From Paulinella micropora (lineage: Eukaryota; Cercozoa; Imbricatea; Euglyphida; Paulinellidae): 64,000 nt of DNA. Made by a program: the position numbers and the translations under genes. Numbering within the stretch: position 1 is the stretch's first letter; each line of letters opens with the position of its first letter. Below the pieces are notes generated by a model that was not told where the DNA came from, searched no databases, and saw only the letters and a program-made list of their open reading frames with translations. Positions 11,659 to 23,200 of this stretch are shown here, piece after piece. The stretch is from assembly GCA_019918135.1 (NCBI GenBank), contig WBZZ01002685.1, positions 87,501-151,500 of the forward strand, read 5' to 3'.

Positions 11659-12600
11659 CCGATGAAAAAACCTAGTCACACTTGCTAAAGAGAGTTCCAG
11701 CCCAATGGCCTCAAGGCGTTAAACTGTGACGCCAACTCATAACCCTTTGGTGGTAGATGCTGGGGAGGAGGGTCGTTGCGCGCGTAAAAGATCTTAAACT
11801 CCGCATATGCTGGTTGATAGCCCAGGACCCAGCAGACACCAGATTGTTATGGGTGGGGTTTCGAGGCAGCTCTAGCAACCGCGCTTGGTGTATGCACTTG
11901 CACATTCGGTGACGTCGTGCAAGAGGTTGCTGGGACTGCGGAATAACCTCGGCTTAGTGCAGTCTTGCCCTCAGGAGCTCCATCGGTGGCCCCGATCATC
12001 AGGCGAGAGACTGACACGGGGGGGTGGAGGATCTCGAACAAGGGTATTGGAGGCTTATGTCCGTTGAGGATATGCCATTAGCTGCATCAGTACGCCTCAG
12101 ATATAGTAAATCTGCCTTGGAGTGTTGACTGTGACATATTTGAGGGAAATCCCGATGAAAAAACCTAGTCACACTTGCTAAAGAGAGTTCCAGCCCAATG
12201 GCCTCAAGGCGTTAAACTGTGACGCCAACTCATAACCCTTTGGTGGTAGATGCTGGGGAGGAGGGTCGTTGCGCGCGTAAAAGATCTTAAACTCCGCATA
12301 TGCTGGTTGATAGCCCAGGACCCAGCAGACACCAGATTGTTATGGGTGGGGTTTCGAGGCAGCTCTAGCAACCGCGCTTGGTGTATGCACTTGCACATTC
12401 GGTGACGTCTTGCAAGAGGTTGCTGGGACTGCAGAATAACCTCGGCTTAGTGCAGTCTTGCCCTCAGGAGCTCCATCGGTGGCCCCGATCATCAGGCGAG
12501 AGACTGACACGGGGGGGTGGAGGACCTCGAACAAGGGTATTGGAGGCTTATGTCCGTTGAGGATATGCCATTAGCTGCATCAGTACGCCTCAGATATAGT
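11658..12600 (+). repeat. Tandem pair of the 493-bp element, plus strand
   Basis: CCCGATGAAAAAACC occurs at 11658 and 12151 (493 bases apart). The first unit is joined to the second by a 42-base linker (about 12109-12150) that matches the linker at 3030-3071 on the other strand. The last unit ends ATATAGT at the (ATT)n run. This copy is complete, unlike that at 2579-3481. Confidence 0.85.
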
Positions 12601-12616
12601 ATTATTATTATTATTA

Positions 12617-12789
12617 GGGAGTACATAGGCCATCGGTCCTTTCCATGGGCTGATTGGTATAAAGCTCCTAGAGTAATGTTCTATGCCGTCACTTCCTTTG
12701 TTCCACCGATTGGTGTGGAGACTTTCCTTATGGAATGGAGGACTGGATGCACATGGCCTTTTGGCTCAGCAATTGGCAGGAGATACACT
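12617..12789 (+). repeat. 173-bp ATT-tailed element, copy 4
   Basis: Same unit as 6463-6635; directly followed by an (ATT)n run into which the LINE's 5' end is joined at about 12814. Confidence 0.8.
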
Positions 12790-13783
12790 ATTATTATTAT
12801 TATTATTATTATTCTGGAGGGGTGCACAAGATGGCACTCCATGGGAAGAGGAGGTGGTTGGGCCTCTCCCCACGAAGGTGACCGCTTGGGGAGGGCGGTC
12901 ACCGGGATATGCGCAACTCTCAACTGGGCATTTACTCGGTAGGGGTTCGGCCAGGCAGGTTGTGGGGTTGTCTGTTGGATTGTTGGTTGGCTCGTTTTCT
13001 TGGCTGTTGGTTTGGGTCTGGTTTCCTGGTTAGCACATTTTCGCCGAATTTCCTGCCGAGTAAATGCCTGGGGGCTTCCAGTTCCGGTTTGGTGATCTTG
13101 TTGAGGTGAGCATTGGGAAGAAACAGTACCGAGATGGGTTGAAGACATTGAGCCGAGATGGGGCCGAGTTGACCTGTTCCAACTCGGCTTCATGTTAATC
13201 CTATCTTCATCCTATCTGGGTTTTGTCTCCTCCCTATCTTCGCTTCTTCGGGGTTTCCTAACTGGAATACATGATGACGCGCACGTTGGAGAGGGGCTTC
13301 AGTCGGTCCCAATGCCTTGCCAGTGCCTTGCTGCGTTGCCGTGCCTTGCCCCATGCTTCACAACCTCCACCGTTGCATTTCTAACTGAGCAGCTTCGGCT
13401 GGGATTACTATACTTGTCTGTAAGACCCTATAGGTACCGCTAGGTTCGCGCCTTCTATACCCACGTGGGGGAGGAGTTTCAGCGGCACGCCGTCCGATCT
13501 GGCTCCACTCGGGGACACCCGTACCTCATGATGTGTATTGTTAGGAGCAGCTGAAAGTCCATAAGGCATGAGAGTAGAGGCGTTGGCGATGCGATGGAGA
13601 GTGTGTGTAGTGCGTGATGCAGGTTCTGGCGACGCTGGGGGTGCTGGCGGGCGCCGAAGGGCACGAAGCGACGCGGCAGCGTCCAGTGACACCGGCGGAA
13701 ATGCGTGTAGTGTGTGTTGCAGATACCGCCGATGCTATTTGCATGGGCGGGCGCTTTCCTCGGCGTAAAGAGGCGCGGCGGTG

Positions 13784-16700
13784 ATGGCCAGCGACATTGG
13801 CCGTCTACTACTCTCAATGGATTACAAATACGCGAAGCACGGAGCTACCACTGTGGCCCTTATGGGACAAGGTAGAATCGCCGAAGACCTGGACAATGCC
13901 CGTTGGAATGCCTCTTCGACGGGCTCTGGCCCGATGTCCCAGGATGGGAGGATGAGGGCTCGCGTATATGACGGAATTCCTGAACCACGTGGAGAGGCTA
14001 TCTTAGCTGCGCCTCATCCTTCCTCCCCAAACCTGGCACACGGGTCGGCGCTTCAACATAAGGCGAGCGGCGCTATATGGCAGATGGCACCGCCGCCTCG
14101 ACGGTACCGGCGGGTAGATCGGTACGACAAGGACGGGCGTAATCTGATTGTCTGGGGGCTCTCAGAACGCGCCAATCTACAGGAGATCGCCTCCAAAATG
14201 AGCGGTCTTGGTCTGGTGGTCCCGGTAATGGAGTGGCAAGGCCAGCGAATGTCTCGTCACCTGGAGCTGGTCTACGAGGACGATGACAGCAGGCAGACGG
14301 CGTTGCAGCAATTAAAACATCTCAAATTCTTCGGCAGAGGGGTCAATGTGGCCCTTGGGCGCAGGTTCAGGGACAGGGAACGTGTCCGAAGGCTTATTCG
14401 CATCCATCTGCGTGGGGAAGCGGCGGTCCGGAAGGAGGAAGCTGCGACGGGATATCGCGTCTTGCCTCTGCATGAAGAATGTGTCGATGATGTGCAGGTG
14501 GTGTCTTCGGAATTGGCTGCCGATGCACCTAAGTGTGTGTCTGAGTGTGCTGATGTGCATGTGGTGCCCCTGCATTCGGCGGCCAGTGCAGTGGGGGACC
14601 AACCTGCGCAAGCACCTGCAGAGGGGGGCAGCACGAGGGCGGAAGCCAAGCGCGGCCGTCGGGTCCGGAAACGAGCCAAGAAACACCGCTCCAAGCAGTT
14701 CGATACCGGCTTCAAGCTACTCGTCGCGAGTCACAACTGGCAGGGTAAAACGGGATACGACAACGTAGGCACGGCGGAATGGGCATCATTCTACAAGCAC
14801 GAGGGCTGGCTAGTCATCGGGGCTCAGGAGCACCGCATGGGCAAGAAGCAACTTTCCAAATGCAGCCTGGATGGATTCCGGATTTTTGGAAAACCTGCGG
14901 AGGTCAGCGAGAAAAATCGCTGCAATGGTGGGGTTCTATTCGCGGTGGCTAACTTCCTTGGTCCGTATTGCAACCTGGTGTCAGCCCCCGTCGACCACCG
15001 GCAGCAAGTGTGGCTGCGTATCGCCTCGGGTGTTACCGGCGCTCAGGATATCTATGTGGGCAACGGCTACTTTCCCCAGGAAACGCAGGAAGAAGAGTCG
15101 TCAGAGGCGTATGCGGCCTGGCAGGCAGCTATAGCTTTTTTTGGAGCCAAAGGTCTTGTGGTCACGGTGGCGGATGCCAACGCGAAGCTCGGGCCGGCAT
15201 GCAGCCGAAAAGAGGAGGGCATCGTCGGTCAGCACGGGGAGGTCGATGATAAGGGAGCATCGGTACGTTCGGAGAACGGCAAGAGACTCGCGGCTGTCCT
15301 CGTCGCTACGGGCCTGCGAAATCTGAGCGGCTTCTCGTGCCCAGTGGAAGGGTCCTACTGGTGGTCCCGGCGTGAGCAGCGCGGCATGGGCACAGGCAAG
15401 CACCTCCTCGATTACATCTGCGCGTCGCCTGGCTTGGCATCTGGAGCAAAGTTCGGGGTATGCGAAGATGATCTTGATACGGACCACAAGGCAGTATGGG
15501 CCGAACTGACGTGGAGCGGCCAGCGCCGACCAAAGCGGGCTGCGAAACCTTACAGGTCCTTTCGTGTTGATAAGCTTATTGGTGCTGGTGTCTCGGGTAA
15601 TGATCACGCTGCGAAGCAAGCGCTGGATTATCTACGCGACAAGTTCGATGACGTATTCCAGCATTGCCTACAGAAGCTTGGAGTGCATCAGCTGCCTGAG
15701 CTTGACCTATCGGGTGGTGCCGACAGCCAACGGGTGGTAGATGACGTCACCGAGCGAGTGGCGCAGTCCTTCCGAATGGCGGCGCACCGGGTCCTTGGCT
15801 CCAGATGTATACGACCCCGTTTCACCAACAATTGGTTCGACGGGGAGCTAAAGGAGCTCATTCAACAGCGCCGGGAGGCCTACGCAGCATACAGGAGGGA
15901 TGAATCGAATGCGGAAGCCCGTCTGAATTGGCTACGTCTCCGCAAGCAAATTCGGAAGGCAACTCGGGCCAAGAAGTCCGCCTCCTTCAAGCAAGTGCAG
16001 GAAGAAGCGGTCAAATGTCAACGCGAGCAATCCTCAAAGCGCTTTTGGCTACTCGCGAAGCGGCTTGGCGGGGCACGCAGAACGAAGGTCTCCGCGCCGG
16101 TGCAAAGGGAGGATGGCTCGCTGGCATGTACGCTGCCGGAAAAGGTCGCTCGGTGGGAGGAATTTCGGAAAAATTCGGTGAAGCCACGGGAAAATCCGGC
16201 AAGTGCGGCTGTTGTGGTGGAGTGCTGTGCAGAAGCAGGCTCGCTGGAGTGGGAGGAAGCCGAAGCTAAGCGGCAGTTCCACTGGAACGATCGCTTCAGA
16301 GATGAGGTGGCCCGGGCTATGAAGGAGCACGAAGTAGGTGAAGACACTTGCGAAGAGCTGGACAAGCCGTTCACGCAAGAGGAGGTCCTTGCAAGGCAAC
16401 GTGCCCTGAATAACCACAAAGCTTGTGGCGAGGACAAAGTGAAGAACGAGATGCTCAAGTATGGCGGCGCCTACATCAATGGCTACTTAACGCAGTACTT
16501 CAAATGGATTCGAGAAGCCGAGAGGACTCCAAAAGCTTGGGGCAAGGGAATCATCGTCAATATCCCCAAGGGTGGGGATCCTACGGATCCTGACAACTGG
16601 AGGGATATCTCGATTATTAGTTGCCTTGGTAAGCTGTATCTGTCCTTATTAGCTACTCGTCTAACGCTCTTCGTGGATGGCCCGGATAAGCTACGTCCAG

Positions 16701-18205
16701 AGCAGGGAGGCTTCCGCCCGGGGCGTCGCACTACGGATCAGGTCTTTACCCTTTGGCAGAGGTTGAAGGGGCGTCAGCAGCAGAAGCGGGAGTCGTATGT
16801 CCTGTTCGTCGATCTACGCAAGGCTTTCCCGTCTGTTTGGAGAGATGGCCTATTTGAGAGGCTCTGGAAGCTGGGTGTAAGGGGCAAGTTCTGGCGCACG
16901 CTACGCAGGTGCTACGAGCAGACTTCGTCGCAAGTGCTAGTTGATGGAGCACTCACCCCCGAAGTACTGGAGGGTGTAGGCGTCCAACAGGGGTCCCCTC
17001 TCTCTCCCACACTCTTCAACGTCTTTATGGATGAGCTGTGTGATCGGCTGGCGAGTGCCCTCAAGATCACGGATGTGAAGCGGCTGAACGACATCAAGGC
17101 ACTTCTATACGCGGACGACGTGGCCCTCATCGCTCACAGTCGCACCGAGCTCCAGAAGATGGTCAATGTTGTGGCCAAGTTCGCGGAAGATTACCGGCTG
17201 GAAGTCAACTTGAAGCCCGGCAAGACGGAAATCATGCCCATTTACACGTCGAGCAAGGCGAAACGACCAAGTATCAGGGAGCGAGGTAAGCCCGTGGTGT
17301 GGTTTCGCGGCCAGAAGCTTTGTGTCACCAGTCAGTACAAGTACCTGGGAGTGGTTATCACCGACGACCTGAAGTGGAAGGAGCAGGCCCTGCGGGCTAC
17401 GCGTGTCACTGAAGTCGCCACCGCAGGTTGGTACTCGTTGTGGTGTGCCGGTGAGATACAAGCTAGGTATCGTCTCATGTGCTGGAATCAACTTGTGGGG
17501 GCCAAGCTGAAGTACGCCTTCGATGTCTGGCGTGCCCCCGTATCGCAGCTCACCAAGCTGGAGGCAGCAATGCTGCGCCCCATGAGGATGATTCTCGGCA
17601 TCAGCCCTAAGACAAGCAAGTGGATTACACTCTTTCTGGCGCGCTCTTTGAGTGCGGAGCGTTTGCGGCGGGCGGCGCAACTGAAGTTCTATGGACGGCT
17701 GCGTGTTCTACCGGAGGAGCGATTTCCTGTCATCGCATCTCAAGTCAAATCCGACTGGACTGCGGAGGCCGAAGGCGCTATCAGGGACTCAATGGATATA
17801 CAACAAGGGCTTCAGGAGCTCCTAAATAGCTCAGAGAAGGACCTCGAGGGTTGGAGTTCGACTGTGGACAAGTGGGCCTTTCAGCAGGACGTCAAGATGG
17901 TGCAGCAACTGATGTCGGACAAGCGAGAGGCAGGCAGCGATCTTACTGATGGCCTGCGAGTCATCCTAAGACAAGTCTTTGGAACTAAGGAGTTCCCAAG
18001 ATGGGTAGCCCTTGATGATGCGCATTATAATCTGCTTCGGAGAAGGTTGCTCAGCTGCAACAACCGCCTTCGGTTGTACCGCAGCAAGTTGGTCAGTGGC
18101 ATGTCCCCTCGCTGCTTCTGTTGTCATGATGATGTCAATGAGTCCCTTGCGCACTTCTTATGGGATTGCCCCATGCATGAGCGAGACGTAAGCAGCTGTT
18201 GCTGA
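13784..18205 (+). CDS. LINE polyprotein: RRM-like, AP endonuclease, reverse transcriptase
   Basis: A 1473-codon frame; the ATG at 13784 is chosen over the GTG just before it. Residues ~120-210 form an RRM-like fold region (RNLIVWGLSE...). Residues ~312-575 are an APE-type endonuclease, with VIGAQEHRM, ADANAKLG and LDTDHKAVW as the catalytic-site motifs. RT motifs follow in order: RPEQGGFRPGRRTTDQ, FVDLRKAFPSV (motif A, ~1007), GVQQGSPLSPTLFN (B, ~1065) and YADDVALIAH (C, ~1109), then QYKYLGVVITDD. Near the C-terminus CFCCHDDVNESLAHFLWDC is the zinc-binding knuckle usual after RT in I/Jockey/CR1-like clades. There is no RNase H. The enzyme would nick DNA and copy its RNA at the nick. The catalytic motifs are intact. 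The frame stops at 18205 where the sequence shifts frame, so the original protein was probably longer. Confidence 0.9.
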   Translation: MASDIGRLLLSMDYKYAKHGATTVALMGQGRIAEDLDNARWNASSTGSGPMSQDGRMRARVYDGIPEPRGEAILAAPHPSSPNLAHGSALQHKASGAIWQMAPPPRRYRRVDRYDKDGRNLIVWGLSERANLQEIASKMSGLGLVVPVMEWQGQRMSRHLELVYEDDDSRQTALQQLKHLKFFGRGVNVALGRRFRDRERVRRLIRIHLRGEAAVRKEEAATGYRVLPLHEECVDDVQVVSSELAADAPKCVSECADVHVVPLHSAASAVGDQPAQAPAEGGSTRAEAKRGRRVRKRAKKHRSKQFDTGFKLLVASHNWQGKTGYDNVGTAEWASFYKHEGWLVIGAQEHRMGKKQLSKCSLDGFRIFGKPAEVSEKNRCNGGVLFAVANFLGPYCNLVSAPVDHRQQVWLRIASGVTGAQDIYVGNGYFPQETQEEESSEAYAAWQAAIAFFGAKGLVVTVADANAKLGPACSRKEEGIVGQHGEVDDKGASVRSENGKRLAAVLVATGLRNLSGFSCPVEGSYWWSRREQRGMGTGKHLLDYICASPGLASGAKFGVCEDDLDTDHKAVWAELTWSGQRRPKRAAKPYRSFRVDKLIGAGVSGNDHAAKQALDYLRDKFDDVFQHCLQKLGVHQLPELDLSGGADSQRVVDDVTERVAQSFRMAAHRVLGSRCIRPRFTNNWFDGELKELIQQRREAYAAYRRDESNAEARLNWLRLRKQIRKATRAKKSASFKQVQEEAVKCQREQSSKRFWLLAKRLGGARRTKVSAPVQREDGSLACTLPEKVARWEEFRKNSVKPRENPASAAVVVECCAEAGSLEWEEAEAKRQFHWNDRFRDEVARAMKEHEVGEDTCEELDKPFTQEEVLARQRALNNHKACGEDKVKNEMLKYGGAYINGYLTQYFKWIREAERTPKAWGKGIIVNIPKGGDPTDPDNWRDISIISCLGKLYLSLLATRLTLFVDGPDKLRPEQGGFRPGRRTTDQVFTLWQRLKGRQQQKRESYVLFVDLRKAFPSVWRDGLFERLWKLGVRGKFWRTLRRCYEQTSSQVLVDGALTPEVLEGVGVQQGSPLSPTLFNVFMDELCDRLASALKITDVKRLNDIKALLYADDVALIAHSRTELQKMVNVVAKFAEDYRLEVNLKPGKTEIMPIYTSSKAKRPSIRERGKPVVWFRGQKLCVTSQYKYLGVVITDDLKWKEQALRATRVTEVATAGWYSLWCAGEIQARYRLMCWNQLVGAKLKYAFDVWRAPVSQLTKLEAAMLRPMRMILGISPKTSKWITLFLARSLSAERLRRAAQLKFYGRLRVLPEERFPVIASQVKSDWTAEAEGAIRDSMDIQQGLQELLNSSEKDLEGWSSTVDKWAFQQDVKMVQQLMSDKREAGSDLTDGLRVILRQVFGTKEFPRWVALDDAHYNLLRRRLLSCNNRLRLYRSKLVSGMSPRCFCCHDDVNESLAHFLWDCPMHERDVSSCC

Positions 18206-18890
18206 GTATGCAGAGGCTCGGTGGCATGGCCGTGGGGGGTGCTGAGGGGGATGGAGGGAGTGAGGAGGGTGGTGAGGTCGTAGGCGGTGAGGTTGTGGTG
18301 GAGGATGTGTTGCTTGGGCGGGAGCGGGAGGGCTCTGTGCGGCAGGGTTGGGATGATATGTCGCCTGTGGATCAATCACGATTGTTTTGTAAGCTTTTTC
18401 AGGGGAAGTCGCGCTTCCGCAGTAACTTTAGGCTTGCTGCGTTGTTAGGGGTTACAGCGTTGCGTCCCCTCCAAAGTTGGATGTGTTGTTTGGATCATAT
18501 GTGTCTGAGTGTTGGTCTGCTAGGGAGGGTAAAAGGGAGGAGCTTGGGGTGGAGGATGGGGGCGAGGAGGTGATTGACCTCACTGAGGTTCCATCAGCTT
18601 CTGTCCCACCCTCTCCCCCAAGTGACGTTGATGTTGCGCGGCGCGGCCGTCCGCGCAGTGTGGACGTCCTGGCTAGAGAGAGGGGTTCGGGAGCGCAGCG
18701 TAGTGTCTCGGAGTTCTTCTCTTCAGCTAACACCCTCGCATCTAGCTCTTCATGCACTTCACAGCCCCCATCTGCCCCTGCTGTTGCTGTTGCTGCTATG
18801 TCTGTTTGGTGTTCTGACAATGCGTTGGGATCGGCGGACCCCGGTGACCCAATGGAGGCACATGTCCAGGATCTGGATCTGATGCTATAG
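18199..18890 (+). pseudogene. LINE C-terminal extension, out of frame
   Basis: Two overlapping frames continue from the end of the polyprotein: 18199-18573 (different frame) and a third-frame segment from about 18470 to a TAG at 18888-18890, only 12 bases before the conserved LINE tail. The second contains an acidic, Ser/Pro-rich linker (VIDLTEVPSASVPP) and ends ..VQDLDLML. Their position, matching GC content and stop just before the 3' end suggest one C-terminal domain broken by two frame changes, near 18190 and 18470. Whether these are mutations or sequence errors cannot be told here. Confidence 0.5.
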
Positions 18891-18902
18891 TCTGAGGAAG
18901 CC

Positions 18903-18940
<38 letters not shown>

Positions 18941-19022
18941 TTTGCGAAACAGATCAGAGTAGGCACCCAAGTAACTTCTAGAGAAGAACTACTAACAGGG
19001 GGGGAGGGGGCAAAGCTATCTA

Positions 19023-19048
19023 ATTTTTCTTATTCAGCTAACGGGAAA

Positions 19049-19079
<31 letters not shown>

Positions 19080-19175
19080 TCATTATAATTGTTATTACTA
19101 CTACTAGTAATACTACTACTACTACTACTACTACTATTACTACTAGTTTTTCCCCGTTAGCTGAATAAGAAAAAT
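19023..19175. repeat. Imperfect inverted repeat around (CTA)n
   Basis: About 30 bases at 19023-19053 (ATTTTTCTTATTCAGCTAAC...) recur as the reverse complement at 19144-19175, with a (CTA)n core of ~90 bases between. The transcript could form a long hairpin. It lies 80 bases beyond the LINE tail. Confidence 0.8.
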
Positions 19176-19189
19176 AAGATATTTCCCTT

Positions 19190-19369
19190 TAGTCTAGTCT
19201 GGTCTAGTCTGGTCTAGTCTAGTCTAGTCTAGTCTAGTCTAGTAGTAGCAGTAGTAGCAGTAGTAGCAGTAGTAGTAGTAGGAGTAGTAGTAGTATTAGT
19301 AGTAGTAGTAGTAGTAGAAGTAGAAGTAGTAGTAGTAGTAGTAGTAGTAAGTACTGTATTAGTAGTAGT

Positions 19370-19422
<53 letters not shown>

Positions 19423-19561
19423 CAGTAGTAGTGGTAGTAGGTCTTGAGCTAACGATTGTATGGATGACCAGAGGTCACTAGTATTCGTTCAAGTAACGTC
19501 ATTAACGCGAAGGCCTAGTAGTAGTAGTAGTAGTAGTAGTAAGTACTGTATCAGTAGTAGT

Positions 19562-19614
<53 letters not shown>

Positions 19615-19704
19615 CAGTAGTAGCAGTAGGTCTTGAGCTAACGATTGTATGGATGACCAGAGGTCACTAGTATTCGTTTAAGTAACGTCATTAACTCGAA
19701 GGCC

Positions 19705-19744
<40 letters not shown>

Positions 19745-19796
19745 TGTAGTTGTAGTTGTAGTAGTAGCTACTTAGTCGAATATATTTGCAGTAGTA

Positions 19797-19835
<39 letters not shown>

Positions 19836-19857
19836 CTACTCAGTCGAGTATATTTGC

Positions 19858-19889
<32 letters not shown>

Positions 19890-19892
19890 GAA

Positions 19893-19939
<47 letters not shown>

Positions 19940-19940
19940 T
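19190..19940. repeat. TAG/CAG triplet and TCTAG pentamer repeats with a ~196-bp duplication
   Basis: (TCTAG)n at 19190-19243 leads into long (TAG)n tracts with (CAG)n islands. A segment containing TAAGTACTGTA, (CAG)n, (TAG)n and the unique stretch GGTCTTGAGCTAACGATTGT through GGCCTAGTAG occurs twice (about 19346-19518 and 19542-19710). A further TAGCTACTYAGTCGARTATATTTGCAG unit occurs twice near 19770 and 19832. Confidence 0.85.
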
Positions 19941-20215
19941 TCTAGTAGTGTAACAGTGGAAGCATAAGTAGAGGCCGCCCTCCCTGGTTGTGTTTGTAGA
20001 GATTAGGTGCTGTTTTCTGTCAAACTAGTTTATTAAAGTAAATTGAAATGTTGCATTCTAGAGGCAAATAGGATGTTTGGAGCCATGGATAAACGACGAA
20101 TGTAAGTAAGAAGATGATTCTGGTGTGGACTTACGGTTTGGTTGAATGGGTACATCGCAGCAAGTTGGCACCTTGCTCTGCTGTGGTAGGTGTATGCATT
20201 TGACGTGCGTGCCGT

Positions 20216-23200
20216 ATGAATTTCCGATCGCGGGCTAAACCGCTGCCTGCGGCCTCCTCTCACCAAGGAACGGGCCGGCGCCCGCAGTTGGCCACGTCCC
20301 GCCTGCGCCGCCCCTGGCTGGCCCTGCTGCTTTTGGCCTTGCTGCTGCTGCTGGCCCTAGCGCGTGGCCTGTGGCTGGTCAGGCGCAAGGCCGCATCGCA
20401 CCAGCCCGTCTTCAGCTGGTTAAATGGACCTGAAGACAACGGAACGCAGAGAAAAAACCTGACCGAGAGGCAAAGGAAGCGACTCGCCAATTACAAGGTA
20501 TTCTCAAGGCCAACCGCCCCCTGCCCCCTCACCACTCCCCCCCCCCCCCCTCCCAATCTCTCTCTCTCTCTCGCTCACACACGAATCCATCCATATATCC
20601 ATCCATATATCCATCCGTCGATCCATCCATCCGTAAATACATACCTACATACATACATACATACATAGACACCAGACACATAGACTCATAGATAAGTAGA
20701 TAGCATAGAGACATAGATAAAAACATGCATGCATGCATGCGCATCCATAATTAAACATGTCTGTCTGTATCTGTATACATATATGCATATATATATATAA
20801 TATTATATATATATATAATATTACATATATATATATGATATTATATATATATAATATTATATATATATATCTTTTGCATTGTATTGACATAGCTAATTAT
20901 AAATATTTTTATAATTATATGGAAACGGAAATTTTATTTGTTTGTGTGTGGAGGTTGCAGGTATATATGCATATCTTTGTCTGTATGGCATTTGTATGAA
21001 TAAATGAGTTGCATGTGTATATGTGGGAGCAACCCAAGGGCACTGTGCACTGTCGTGTCTCTCTAGGCTCGCGATGCCTCGTTCTGTCGTCTGGAGTCGG
21101 GCGAGGAGGCGGCGCAGCTGCTGCGGCACATGCCCAGCGAGGAGCAGCTCGCCGTGGCCCGGTCCGTTGGCCTAGTCTATCCACATGCCTGCGTGTGGGT
21201 GCTCGCCCTGCTCGCCCCGTCCAGCCTGAGCTTGCTTAGCTTACTTATGTATCCCTGTCTAGACAAAGAGCGGTTGATGCCTGGAGAAACGAGGTCCACA
21301 GCACAGCGCAGCCCCACTTGCAGTTGGCTCTTGTCCACCCACAGAACCCGTGCCTCGCATTCCTAGACACTTCCTGTCTGTCGTTGTGCAGCATTCTATG
21401 AGCTTCATCTATGTACTGCACGTCCATAAGGTACCCGCACAGCGCCACTTCCATGTTCTTTTTTGTTCCCTCTGTCACATACACACAGCCTCTGTCCTTG
21501 TTGTTCCTCATTTTCTGTTGTTAATATGTGCTAACGTTGTTGTTACAGTTGTGTGTATGCGTTGCTTTTGTTGGTGTTACAATTGCTGTCGTTGACAAGT
21601 TGCTGGTATTATTGTTGCTGTTATTGTGTTTTCGCTTTGTTTTCGCTTGCGTTTTCTTTTGTTGAATAGTTGCTGCTGTGTGGTATGTGAGTGCAGTCGG
21701 GCGGCACCGTTCTCTGCGAGACAAGTGCGTGCCATACAGTTCACACAAACGCGCATAGCTCGTCGACGAATATTGTTACTCAAGCATCACTCACCGCTCC
21801 ACTTTATACCAGTCACATGAAATTTTGAGTTGCTGACATCTGAGCCATATTGAGTGTGTCCTTGCTTGGACGCTGTTGTGTCTTAGTGACCAAGCTCTGG
21901 CATAAGGACACGCCCCGAGACAACTGCTGCCCCAAGTAAGTACCTAGGGAAGGAGTAGAATGATTGGACGTTGTTGCGAAAGGAAACACTTGGTCGGAAA
22001 AGGCAGATGTTGGACGGGGACGCGGGCTTGTGGTGGTGACTTAGCCAGTTGCTGATGCCGGATGGCTGTGGCAGCTGGAGCAGCATGATGCCGAATGGCT
22101 ACGCCCGCGACTGGGTGGACCTCTCCACCGAGAACAGGTAGGAGCCGACCACTCACACCCGCGCAATCCTGTGTGTCATTGTGTGCGTATGTCCGCAGCG
22201 TTCTAGATTTTGTATTCAACCTCAGCACGCCCAACAACTGTAGACAGCCGTACATCTCGGACGTTCGGCATATGGTTTTCCTTCACGTGGATCATGACTC
22301 ATCTATGGCCGTCTTATCTACTCATTTTTATTCTTGGTCTTCGACGGTTTGCTAGGCTTGGGAAATTTTTTTCAATGAATTCACCCCTGTCTGCTCCTTT
22401 CCCTTGCCCGCCCACATCGAGCCAGGTACCATGTCTAGCTCGATCCGTTACACCCGCGTGGCTCTTTGTTGCAAGATGGTGCTGCCAAGGCTTGGGCGAG
22501 CAAAAAAAAGGTACCATGACGTCTGGACGTGTTGTTAGTGTAGCTAGTCCATTCATGGCAAGTGTGCTTTTGAAAGGAAGGTTGGTGGTCGCGGTATCTA
22601 ACCCAGGTGCATGCGGTCAGTCTCAGCAGAAACTTGCCGTAGTCACACATGTTCCCAGCGAGAAACAGACTATGGACATACTCATAAATATGTCCACTCA
22701 TCTGGCTAGACTGCCAATGTCATCAAAGAATTTCATAAGAGATGATTGTTGTTTGCAGGGAGAGTGCACGGGCCTGATGGAATCGCTGCCTCGCCCAACA
22801 TTCCTGTCAGACAATCATCTTTGCAACCAAACATACCCGCCTGGCAGGCGTTCGGACCTCACTGGTTGCGTGTTGTGTGCTGGCCAGGTATCTGACGGTG
22901 CTGCGAGACCCATTGGATCGTGTGCTCTCACAGTCAGCGCCCCCGCACCTCGCTCGTCTATTACCTACATACACACACGCTTTCTGCTTTTCCTTCCTCT
23001 ACCATCCTTCCTGCCTCTGCTATATTCCTTCGCCCCTTTCTTATGTACTCTTCATAAAAGACTAAAAAGAAGGCCCAAATCTGACCGTTTCCGTGACACT
23101 TGTCTGTGTTAGCTACAGATTCGCGATGAGGTCCGCGATCATCAAAAACCAGGTGTTGTCTGTACGTGTGTCTGTGTGTTCCTATATGCTTCTTTGGTGT

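Larger units (their letters stand above)
12814..18940 (+). mobile_element. APE-type LINE, nearly full length, (ATT)n-tailed
   Basis: The element starts at GGAGGGGTGCAC just after an (ATT)n run and ends with an (ATT)n tail at about 18903-18940. It has a ~970-base 5' UTR, one long frame with RNA-binding-like, endonuclease, RT and zinc-binding regions, a C-terminal extension, and a 3' end with the GGAGGCACATG motif about 40 bases before the tail. Because both flanks are the same triplet, a target duplication cannot be recognised. The tail type suggests target-primed reverse transcription at ATT microsatellites. Confidence 0.85.

Noticed and set aside
13408..13817. Minus-strand frames within the LINE 5' UTR
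   Set aside because: They are shadows of GC-rich leader sequence with no supporting motif.
22210..23112. A 300-codon frame on the plus strand
   Set aside because: It runs across introns of the sulfotransferase-like gene and its composition changes at each splice site; only short parts are likely exons.
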